This document shows, piece after piece, positions 1 to 5,639 of a stretch of DNA of 5,789 nucleotides (its first letter is position 1; each line of letters begins with the position of its first letter). The notes under the pieces were generated by a model. It made no database searches and was not told the DNA's origin. It saw only the letters and a list, made by a program, of their open reading frames with translations. Source of the DNA: Gorillibacterium sp. (GTDB lineage: Bacteria > Bacillota > Bacilli > Paenibacillales > NBRC-103111). Location: the NCBI GenBank assembly GCA_014380705.1, contig JACMJI010000013.1, positions 1-5,789 of the forward strand, read 5' to 3'. Made by a program: the position numbers and the translations under genes.

Positions 1-276
1 TATGCATCCATGGGCCGGCTTCATATTGAGGTAGAGGATAACGGCAAGGGCATGCCTCCGGATGAATTGGCCAACCTGCAAGCCAGCCTGCGGATCTCTG
101 CCGAAGATTTCTCGGGTTGCGGCTTGTGGAATGTAAACCAGCGAATGCTGCATCACTTCGGCAGCGATTCCTTTATGGTTCTGGAAGCATCTGAATGGAA
201 TGGATTAAAGGTAAGCCTCGTCTGGAACCTATCGACAAACGGAGGGGAAACAAACGGAGGGGAAAAGGATGTATAA
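1..276 (+). CDS. Sensor histidine kinase, YesM-type, C-terminal part (5' end outside window)
   Basis: This is the end of the ATP-binding (HATPase_c) domain of a membrane sensor kinase that would phosphorylate the regulator encoded next. The frame is open from base 1, so the gene starts upstream, and the ATG at 10 is only an internal Met. Visible motifs are the G1 box VEDNGKGMP (D-x-G-x-G, nucleotide binding) and a G2 box GCGLWNVNQRM, close to the G-x-G-L-x-N-V form typical of the LytS/YesM (HPK7-like) family. The N box, phosphoacceptor His, HAMP and membrane segments would lie upstream and cannot be checked. The tail ends in a duplicated TNGGE-TNGGE caused by a 15-bp tandem repeat. The stop codon lies inside the regulator gene (8-nt overlap, bases 269-276), so the two are almost certainly co-transcribed and translationally coupled. 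The family call rests on the G boxes plus the YesN-like neighbour. Confidence 0.9.
   Translation, partial: YASMGRLHIEVEDNGKGMPPDELANLQASLRISAEDFSGCGLWNVNQRMLHHFGSDSFMVLEASEWNGLKVSLVWNLSTNGGETNGGEKDV
235..264 (+). repeat. Perfect 15-bp tandem duplication at the kinase 3' end
   Basis: Two exact adjacent copies of ACAAACGGAGGGGAA lie at 235-249 and 250-264. The unit is a multiple of three, so the kinase frame is kept and the protein gains a repeated Thr-Asn-Gly-Gly-Glu. Each copy carries a GGAGGGG Shine-Dalgarno core, so the ribosome binding site of the next gene exists twice. The repeat is directly visible; its effect on expression is an inference. Confidence 0.95.
256..262 (+). promoter_or_regulatory. 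Ribosome binding site of the response regulator gene
   Basis: GGAGGGG ends 6 nt before the ATG at 269 (8 nt from the GGAGG core), which is ideal spacing and fixes the start. It lies inside the kinase coding sequence. A second identical core at 241-247 sits 15 nt further upstream, too far to place a ribosome at this ATG directly, but it could act as a standby site. Confidence 0.85.
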
Positions 277-1858
277 TTTATTGATTGTTGATGATGAGAA
301 ACACTACACGGACAGCCTTGCCGACACCATTCCCTGGGAAAAAATCGGGATTCATAACGTTTATAAAGCATACAGCGCTTCCCAGGCTTTGGTACTCATT
401 GAGGAAGTCAAGATCGATATCCTGATGACGGATATACGCATGCCCAAGATGTCCGGTTTGGAGTTGATTGCGGAAATCAGACAGATCAAACCCGGGATCA
501 AAAGTCTCCTGTTGACCGGTCATGCGGATTTTGAAGCTGCGCAGAAGGCCGTCACGCTTCAGGCTGTTGACTACTTGTTGAAGCCGGTAAAGGACGAGAA
601 ACTGCTGGACACGGTGCAGAAAATAGTCCACCAGTTGGACGAACAACAAATGTTGGGGAAGAAAGTGGAGAATGCCCTATTCCTGCTTCGAGAAAATTCG
701 GAGCAGCTGAAAGCGAACCTGCTCCTGCAGGTGCTGAACGGTTCAATTGGCCGGGATGCTTTGGAAGAGAATATGAACCGCTATGAGATCCCTATCCGTT
801 TTGGGGAGAAAGCCCATCTGTTTCTCATCGGTCTAGGAAGCTTTCTGCAAAGTCACGATCTGTACTCCCAGTCCCTACTGCGGTTCGCGGTGACCAATAT
901 TCTCGGGGAGTTGATTCAGGAGAAGGCGAATCTTTGGTCTGCGCAGGATGAAGAAAACACCATTGTCGCGCTGATTTATTCTCCCTCCGGACAGTCAATC
1001 GACCCGTTCTGGCTGACAGAACGAATGGATCAGTTGCATAAGGAAGTCAAAACGTACTTAAAGGGCCAAGTAGTCATCGTCTCGGCAGGGGATGGCTCCT
1101 TGCCCGAGGAAATTCGCAGATGCTACACCTCAGGGAAGTCTGTCATCTCAAAGTGTCTAGTGACGATGGAGCCGGAGGCCCATCGCTCAGGGAAAGAAGC
1201 GGAGTTAGTAAGAAAGCTCTACGAATCTCCTCTTCTCACCCATCTGCTGGAATCAGAACAGTGGGAGCAATCCGAAGCCAAGATTCGATCCCTGGTAAGT
1301 TTACTGCATTCCACCGGTTCCCCCGAGCGGCTGCGGGATGTGTTCTTCTTCTTTTCCAATGCATTCCTCTATTTAGCGTATAAGAACAATACACCCCTGG
1401 AAGAAATCATCGATTCCGAGACAGTCAAATATTTTAAGGGAAAACCGATCCTGCATATCGCCCAGCTCGAGCAATGGGCATTAGACGTGCTTGCCAGTCT
1501 TCAGAGCCGGTTCTCCAAAGCTTCATCCAACTACAACGAACTTGTCGTCAAGAAGATACAACAGTATATCCAGCCAAACCTGGACAAGGACCTTTCGCTG
1601 GTCACTTTGGCCCAGATGGTCTATATGCACCCGAATCATTTGTCGAAGCAGTTTAAGCTCTTTACCGACCTAACAGTTTCCCAGTACATTTACCATCAGC
1701 GCATGCAGCTCGCTGCAGAAATGTTAAAGCACGGGGAGTGCAGAATTTATCATATTGGTACGCAGATCGGATATCCCAATACGAACTGGTTCATCAAAAA
1801 ATTCAAAGACTACTACAACTTGACACCCCAGGAATACAGGGACAGGTTTCGGTTATGA
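269..1858 (+). CDS. Response regulator, YesN-type: CheY-like receiver plus AraC-family DNA-binding domain
   Basis: A 529-residue cytoplasmic transcription factor, the partner of the upstream kinase. Residues 1-120 form a receiver domain with acidic pair D8/D9, phosphoacceptor D55 (in MTDIRMPKMSG), T83 and the conserved K105 (in DYLLKPV); all key residues are present, so it should be phosphorylatable. The long middle (about 130-420) is the variable linker usual in YesN proteins. Its stretch around 268-298 (GDGSLPEEIRRCYTSGKSV) resembles the degenerate GGDEF-like fold of that linker. Residues about 426-528 are the AraC domain with two helix-turn-helices: the first about 443-464 (LSLVTLAQMVYMHPNHLSKQF), the second about 492-513, followed by the signature LTPQEYR. 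The length is normal for the family. The start is set by the GGAGGGG site and the kinase overlap. It most likely activates the adjacent transporter genes; the target and signal are inferred from position only. Confidence 0.94.
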   Translation: MYNLLIVDDEKHYTDSLADTIPWEKIGIHNVYKAYSASQALVLIEEVKIDILMTDIRMPKMSGLELIAEIRQIKPGIKSLLLTGHADFEAAQKAVTLQAVDYLLKPVKDEKLLDTVQKIVHQLDEQQMLGKKVENALFLLRENSEQLKANLLLQVLNGSIGRDALEENMNRYEIPIRFGEKAHLFLIGLGSFLQSHDLYSQSLLRFAVTNILGELIQEKANLWSAQDEENTIVALIYSPSGQSIDPFWLTERMDQLHKEVKTYLKGQVVIVSAGDGSLPEEIRRCYTSGKSVISKCLVTMEPEAHRSGKEAELVRKLYESPLLTHLLESEQWEQSEAKIRSLVSLLHSTGSPERLRDVFFFFSNAFLYLAYKNNTPLEEIIDSETVKYFKGKPILHIAQLEQWALDVLASLQSRFSKASSNYNELVVKKIQQYIQPNLDKDLSLVTLAQMVYMHPNHLSKQFKLFTDLTVSQYIYHQRMQLAAEMLKHGECRIYHIGTQIGYPNTNWFIKKFKDYYNLTPQEYRDRFRL

Positions 1859-1869
1859 ACGACTGATTT

Positions 1870-1897
1870 CCTTCTATAAAACAACAAACCTTCTATA
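1870..1897 (+). repeat. Direct repeat CCTTCTATA x2, candidate regulator operator
   Basis: Identical 9-mers lie at 1870-1878 and 1889-1897, 19 bp start to start, roughly two helical turns. A near copy (CCTCCTATA, 8 of 9) at 1914-1922 overlaps the -10 box. The second exact copy abuts the expected -35 position of the promoter at 1919-1924. AraC-family activators commonly bind direct half-sites about two turns apart next to or overlapping -35. This suggests an operator for the neighbouring YesN-type regulator, but the assignment is an inference from spacing and position. Confidence 0.45.
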
Positions 1898-1924
1898 GGC
1901 TTGCATAATCTCTCCTCCTATAAT
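1896..1924 (+). promoter_or_regulatory. Putative SigA-type promoter for the binding-protein gene, weak -35
   Basis: A perfect TATAAT lies at 1919-1924. With a 17-bp spacer the -35 hexamer is TAGGCT (1896-1901), matching TTGACA at only 3 of 6 positions, and there is no TGn extension of the -10. Such a promoter would be expected to need an activator, fitting the direct repeat just upstream and the AraC-type regulator next door. The predicted transcript start is about 1931, giving a leader of about 70 nt before the GTG at 2003. Confidence 0.5.
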
Positions 1925-1948
1925 GAAAGTAAGGCTGGAACATCTGAA

Positions 1949-1962
1949 AGGATTCGAATCCT
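1949..1962 (+). promoter_or_regulatory. Perfect 14-bp palindrome in the binding-protein leader
   Basis: AGGATTCGAATCCT equals its own reverse complement. It lies about 25 bp after the -10 box and 40 nt before the start codon. It could be a repressor operator downstream of the promoter, or a short RNA hairpin (5-bp stem, TCGA loop). No cre-like consensus is evident. The palindrome is certain; the function is unknown. Confidence 0.45.
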
Positions 1963-1987
1963 GCCTAGCAATTAAAGTTCGAGATCG

Positions 1988-1995
1988 AAGGGGAG
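1988..1995 (+). promoter_or_regulatory. Ribosome binding site supporting a GTG start
   Basis: AAGGGGAG ends 7 nt before GTG at 2003. The GTG is followed at once by a complete lipoprotein signal peptide (charged Lys/Arg, hydrophobic core, lipobox). No in-frame ATG upstream of the signal core offers an alternative, so GTG is the start. Confidence 0.8.
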
Positions 1996-2002
1996 TTGAC
2001 AC

Positions 2003-3775
2003 GTGAAACAGAACAAAAGGTTTTTGATAGGAACGCTTGCCTTGTCTTTACTCATGGTTCCCGCTCTATCCGCCTGCAACAGCTCGAAGAACGAAAGCAG
2101 CAGTACGGTGCCGACAGGCAGTGCATCTCCTGAAGCAACAGCAAAAGCTCCCGAGAAGGAAAAATGGGACGTAAAGTTTGATCCGCCGATCACCATTACC
2201 ACAACGATCGTTGATGAGAATCGTCCGAATGCCTTCAAAAATGGAGAATCCCTGCAGGACAATGTAGCCACCCGCTGGATGAAAGACAACATGGGGATTA
2301 CTACCAAATTTCTCTGGGTCGTCGGCAAAGCGGAAGACACAGACACGAAACTTCGTCTGGCCCTGTCCACGAATGATAAATTGCCCGATACGTTCGGAGC
2401 AGGCGGGGACTTGCTGCAGGATTTGATGAAAGCGGATAAATTGCTGCCACTAGACGAAGCGATTGAGAAGTACGCATCGCCCGCATTGAAGGAAGCCTTG
2501 GTTAAATACCCTTACACTCTTAACGAAGCATCCAAAGATGGTAAAACCTACGGTCTTCCCCGCTTCTTCATGGGAGACGAGGGATCAGTCATGTGGATCC
2601 GCAAGGATTGGTTGGAGAAGCTCTCCCTCCATGCACCGAAAACCATTGATGAATTAGGCAATGTCCTGAAAGCATTTTCGGAGCAAGATCCCAATGGAAA
2701 CAAGAAAGACGATGAATTCGGTATGGCACTTCCGCTGAACCAGGGTCCTTGGACCTGGATGGGTCAGACGGATCCGATCGTCGGTGCCTTCTCAAAGGGA
2801 ATGATCGGAACCTTGGATATCACGAATTTCTGGAGTCCAGACCAGCAAGGAAACCTGATGTATGGCGCAGTCAGTCCTGATGCAAAGAAATATCTGACGG
2901 TCATGAAGGATTGGATGAGCAAAGGCTACCTCGACAAAGAAGCGGGCATTAAAGATCCGGTTAAAGCTTCCGAGCTTGCCGTTTCCGGTAAAGCCGGGGT
3001 GATGTTCGGTCCTTATTGGATGGGTGGCTGGCCTCTTGGCGACACGTCCAAAGTTGACCCGAACGCACAATGGGCCGCCTACCCGCTGCCTGCCGGACCG
3101 GACGGTCTGAGCGGAAGAGCCCAGAAGCAGTTGTACAACGGTTATACGGTGTTCAGCAAGGATTTCGAGCATATTGATGCCTGGTTTGCCTATTACAACA
3201 AAACTCTTGCCAAGAATATCGGACCGAGCGATCCTAACTACGATCCCCGTTTCAAAGATGGTTATTTTGAAGGGTATGATTATGTCAAGCACGACGGCAA
3301 AATCATCACAGGGAACTTTAAGGAGGCTGGCGTTCCTGAAGATAAATGGCCGATGCCCGATGGAACTTTGATGGATATGCGGTGGATGATGTTCCCCCTC
3401 TTGGGGACAATTCAACCTACAATCCCTTATTCCAATCTGGAAGCCATTTCGAAATTTATCGCTGACCCGAAAGCGGATGCTCAGACACCGATCGAGATAA
3501 GTGTGCACGGTTATAATGCTACTCAATTGCAAGCAGCCGATATTTGGATGAAGGAAAAAGATAAGGAAACCCCCAATACTTTCACCGGTCCTATGACCCC
3601 GGGAATGAAAAAGAACGGGGAGTTCCTTACCAAATTGGCAACTGAGAGCTACTTGAAGATCATTTATGGCGAAAAGCCATTAGATTACTTCGACGAGTTC
3701 GTCGCTCAGTTCAGCAAAAACGGTGGCGAACAAATTACCAAGGAAGTAAACGAGTGGTATAAAGCCAACAAATAA
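2003..3775 (+). CDS. Extracellular substrate-binding lipoprotein of a carbohydrate ABC importer (LplA-like, family 1)
   Basis: A 590-residue lipoprotein that should sit on the outer face of the membrane and deliver a sugar or oligosaccharide to the permeases encoded downstream. Residues 1-24 are a signal peptide (K2, K5, R6, hydrophobic core) ending in lipobox L22-S23-A24-C25, so C25 is the lipid anchor. A Ser/Asn/Pro/Ala-rich linker follows to about residue 53, then the mature bilobal domain. Features typical of the large family 1 binding proteins include TYGLPRFF (182-189), an IRKDWLEKL segment (199-207) and Trp/Tyr-rich stretches (PYWMGGWP) suited to stacking against sugar rings. D229-P-N-G-N-K-K-D-D-E238 looks like the EF-hand-type calcium loop known in the alginate-binding relative AlgQ2. 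The length fits LplA-type proteins (about 500-600). The ligand cannot be deduced. It is expressed from its own likely promoter and followed by a strong terminator. Confidence 0.93.
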   Translation: MKQNKRFLIGTLALSLLMVPALSACNSSKNESSSTVPTGSASPEATAKAPEKEKWDVKFDPPITITTTIVDENRPNAFKNGESLQDNVATRWMKDNMGITTKFLWVVGKAEDTDTKLRLALSTNDKLPDTFGAGGDLLQDLMKADKLLPLDEAIEKYASPALKEALVKYPYTLNEASKDGKTYGLPRFFMGDEGSVMWIRKDWLEKLSLHAPKTIDELGNVLKAFSEQDPNGNKKDDEFGMALPLNQGPWTWMGQTDPIVGAFSKGMIGTLDITNFWSPDQQGNLMYGAVSPDAKKYLTVMKDWMSKGYLDKEAGIKDPVKASELAVSGKAGVMFGPYWMGGWPLGDTSKVDPNAQWAAYPLPAGPDGLSGRAQKQLYNGYTVFSKDFEHIDAWFAYYNKTLAKNIGPSDPNYDPRFKDGYFEGYDYVKHDGKIITGNFKEAGVPEDKWPMPDGTLMDMRWMMFPLLGTIQPTIPYSNLEAISKFIADPKADAQTPIEISVHGYNATQLQAADIWMKEKDKETPNTFTGPMTPGMKKNGEFLTKLATESYLKIIYGEKPLDYFDEFVAQFSKNGGEQITKEVNEWYKANK

Positions 3776-3787
3776 TTCGAAAGAGAA

Positions 3788-3838
3788 GGAGAGAGCCATC
3801 ATCCGGCTTCTGCCGGATGGTGGCTCTCTCCCTTTTTT
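3788..3838 (+). terminator. Strong intrinsic terminator between binding-protein and permease genes
   Basis: A 20-bp stem pairs 3788-3807 with 3812-3831 around a TTCT loop (3808-3811). All pairs are Watson-Crick except one T-G (3799/3820). T3833-3838 forms the U-tract after one C. It begins 12 nt after the binding-protein stop codon. It should end most transcripts here and protect the binding-protein mRNA 3' end, with read-through feeding the permeases. Confidence 0.93.
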
Positions 3839-3840
3839 AA

Positions 3841-3848
3841 AGAAGGAG
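3841..3848 (+). promoter_or_regulatory. Ribosome binding site of permease 1, decides its start
   Basis: AGAAGGAG lies 8 nt before ATG at 3857. The in-frame GTG at 3848 shares its G with this site and has no binding site of its own at workable distance, so ATG at 3857 is preferred. The site begins only 2 nt after the terminator's T-tract. Confidence 0.85.
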
Positions 3849-3856
3849 TGTCAAGT

Positions 3857-4750
3857 ATGAAACGGTATTGGACCAAAACCTGGCCCTATCACGTTCTGCT
3901 TCTGCCCGCTGTTCTTCTCTGCCTTGTTTTCTCCTATGTACCCTTGGCAGGGTTGGTCATCGCTTTTCAAAATTATGAACCCTGGGTAGGAATCGCCAAT
4001 TCCACATGGGTCGGATTCGAGCATTTTCATTATTTGTTCACTTACCCCGACAGCAAGCAAGTCATTGTTAATACTCTTTTGATCTCTTGCTTGAAGCTTG
4101 TCTTTCAACTTATTTTCCCCCTCGGATTCGCTCTTCTCCTGAATGAAATGAGGGCGATGCTGTTAAAAAAAGTGATTCAGACCATGGTCTATCTTCCCCA
4201 CTTTATATCCTGGGTTGTCCTTGGCGGAATCTTAATTGATATTCTCGGCAATGATGGCATCGTAAACCGTTTAATTACCTTATTCGGCTTTCAACCTGTA
4301 TTTTTCATGGGTAACGGCAATTGGTTCCGCTTCGTCCTCATCGCCAGTGACGTGTGGAAAGAGTTCGGTTTCTCGGCAATCATCTTCCTTGCGGCCTTAA
4401 CCAGCATTAATCCGGTCTTGTATGAAGCGGCGGAAATTGACGGCGCAACCAAGTGGAAGCAGATGGTTCATGTAACCTTACCGTGCATTCTGCCCATTAT
4501 TGTCGTCGTTGCGACCCTTTCTCTGGGAAGAATACTGGATGCAGGCTTTGACCAGATCCTGAATCTTTATAACCCCCTTGTCTATGCCAAATCGGATATT
4601 ATTGATACGTTCGTATATCGGGTAGGTTTGCAAAAAGGCGAATTCAGCTTCGGAACTGCAGTCGGACTCTTCAAATCAACGATAGGATTCATCATGATTG
4701 TGGTCAGTTACCGGATGGCTTATAAGATCGCGAATTACCGGATTTTCTAG
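3857..4750 (+). CDS. Carbohydrate ABC importer permease 1, LplB-like (MalF-position subunit)
   Basis: A 297-residue integral membrane subunit that forms the channel with the next permease. About six hydrophobic segments are visible (near 12-36, 68-95, 107-130, 157-181, 208-227 and 266-286), normal for the binding-protein-dependent permease domain. The N-terminus (KTWPYHVLLLPAVLL, then a YVPLAGLVIAFQNY segment) is characteristic of LplB-type proteins. The EAA loop that contacts the ATPase is intact: E190-A-A-E-I-D-G-A197, followed by TLPCILP (207-213). The ATG at 3857 follows an AGAAGGAG site, giving a protein three residues shorter than a GTG start at 3848 would. The gene lies directly behind a strong terminator with no room for a promoter between, so it depends on read-through or on a promoter inside the previous gene. 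No ATPase gene is present in the window; a shared MsmX-type ATPase is the usual partner. The substrate is unknown. Confidence 0.93.
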   Translation: MKRYWTKTWPYHVLLLPAVLLCLVFSYVPLAGLVIAFQNYEPWVGIANSTWVGFEHFHYLFTYPDSKQVIVNTLLISCLKLVFQLIFPLGFALLLNEMRAMLLKKVIQTMVYLPHFISWVVLGGILIDILGNDGIVNRLITLFGFQPVFFMGNGNWFRFVLIASDVWKEFGFSAIIFLAALTSINPVLYEAAEIDGATKWKQMVHVTLPCILPIIVVVATLSLGRILDAGFDQILNLYNPLVYAKSDIIDTFVYRVGLQKGEFSFGTAVGLFKSTIGFIMIVVSYRMAYKIANYRIF

Positions 4751-4755
4751 GGAGG
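4751..4755 (+). promoter_or_regulatory. Ribosome binding site of permease 2
   Basis: GGAGG starts immediately after the TAG stop of permease 1 (4748-4750) and stands 8 nt before ATG at 4764. This argues for translational coupling and excludes the upstream TTG at 4698, inside the previous gene, as the start. Confidence 0.85.
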
Positions 4756-4763
4756 AAAGAAGG

Positions 4764-5639
4764 ATGCACGATACCCGAAGTTATCGATTATTTACCGTAT
4801 TCAATTACATTTTTCTGTGTTTGCTGGCCGTGCTTTGTATTCTTCCTCTGGTGCACATGTTTGCCGTTTCTTTCAGTTCAAGGGCCGCCGCAACCGCAAA
4901 TATCGTTAATTTCTTCCCGTTAAGTTGGACGAATGAAGCGTATTCGACCACGTTAGGAAACAGTTCGTTCCTCCGTTCCTTGTGGATATCAGTAGAACGA
5001 ACCGTATTGGGAACCGTCGTGTCCATGCTGGTTACCGTTATGGCAGCCTACAGCCTCTCCAAGGATAACCGGAAGTTTCCCGGCCGAACGCCCTACACCT
5101 GGTTTTTTGTGTTCACTATGCTTTTCAACGGTGGGTTGATCCCCATTTACTTCGTGGTCAATAAATTGGGACTTATGGATTCCATCTGGTCCCTCATTCT
5201 ACCTGTCGCCATTAACGTCTGGAATATGATCCTTATGGTGAATTTCTTCCGGACCCTGCCGAAAGAGCTTGAAGACGCCTGTCTCATTGACGGAGCCGGA
5301 CACTTTGCCGTCTTGTGGCGCATTTTCCTACCACTGTCCATGCCAGCCATAGCAACCCTATCGCTCTTTTGCATGGTCTTTCACTGGAATTCCTGGTTCG
5401 ACGGTGTCATTTATATGAGGGATATGGTTAATTATCCTCTGGCCTCTTTCCTTCATGCCATGGTGGTATCCGATAATTTAACCCAGTTGGGAATCTCCGC
5501 AAACGATGTAGCGAACATTTCCAACCGAACGGTCAAGGCTGCTCAATTATTTATTAGTTGCGTTCCCATTCTATTGATTTATCCCTTCCTGCAAAAGTAT
5601 TTTGTCAAAGGGATCGTGCTTGGATCGGTTAAGGAATAG
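4764..5639 (+). CDS. Carbohydrate ABC importer permease 2, LplC/YtcP-like (MalG-position subunit)
   Basis: A 291-residue membrane protein, the second channel subunit. The N-terminal hydrophobic segment (about 11-36, ending LPLVHMFAVSFSS), a segment at 78-98, FVFTMLFNGGLIPIYFVV (115-132), 139-160, 184-206 and 260-275 give about six membrane spans. FNGGLIP and HWNSWFDGVIYM (207-218) are hallmarks of the LplC/YtcP group. The ATPase-contact loop, K168-E-L-E-D-A-C-L-I-D-G-A178 with LPLSMP (189-194), is in place, but the EAA triplet reads D-A-C, a mild deviation with the key D-G-A kept. The C-terminus (YPFLQKYFVKGIVLGSVKE) matches the usual family end, so the protein looks complete. It starts 13 nt after permease 1 and is surely co-transcribed with it. 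The codons directly after its TAG stop stay open in the same frame and encode part of an AraC domain. Confidence 0.93.
   Translation: MHDTRSYRLFTVFNYIFLCLLAVLCILPLVHMFAVSFSSRAAATANIVNFFPLSWTNEAYSTTLGNSSFLRSLWISVERTVLGTVVSMLVTVMAAYSLSKDNRKFPGRTPYTWFFVFTMLFNGGLIPIYFVVNKLGLMDSIWSLILPVAINVWNMILMVNFFRTLPKELEDACLIDGAGHFAVLWRIFLPLSMPAIATLSLFCMVFHWNSWFDGVIYMRDMVNYPLASFLHAMVVSDNLTQLGISANDVANISNRTVKAAQLFISCVPILLIYPFLQKYFVKGIVLGSVKE

Noticed and set aside
10..12. ATG at 10 as the start of a small 88-residue protein
   Set aside because: The frame is open to base 1 and the sequence enters in the middle of a histidine kinase ATP-binding domain; there is no ribosome binding site in front of it.
1859..1900. 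Terminator after the response regulator gene
   Set aside because: Only a 5-bp inverted repeat (CTATA/TATAG) with a 15-nt loop and no T-tract is present, so no terminator is supported.
1901..1906. TTGCAT as the -35 of the binding-protein promoter
   Set aside because: It is only 12 bp from TATAAT, too close, and no good -10 lies at 16-18 bp from it.
1949..1970. TTCGAATCC resembling a tRNA T-arm, so possibly a tRNA gene or tRNA remnant
   Set aside because: The stem pairs expected around the loop do not form, and no matching acceptor, D-arm or anticodon arm is found upstream.
1996..2001. Perfect TTGACA as a -35 box just before the binding-protein start
   Set aside because: No -10-like hexamer lies 16-18 bp downstream, and a transcript from there would lack the ribosome binding site of this gene.
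2792..3532. Long open frame of 246 codons on the minus strand
   Set aside because: It lies wholly inside the well-supported binding-protein gene, shows no recognisable domain and is best explained as a codon-bias shadow.
3848..3850. GTG as the start of permease 1
   Set aside because: It overlaps the AGAAGGAG ribosome binding site; the ATG at 3857 has ideal spacing.
4698..4763. TTG start giving permease 2 a 22-residue extension overlapping permease 1
   Set aside because: The extension is not hydrophobic or family-like, and the GGAGG site 8 nt before ATG 4764 marks the true start.
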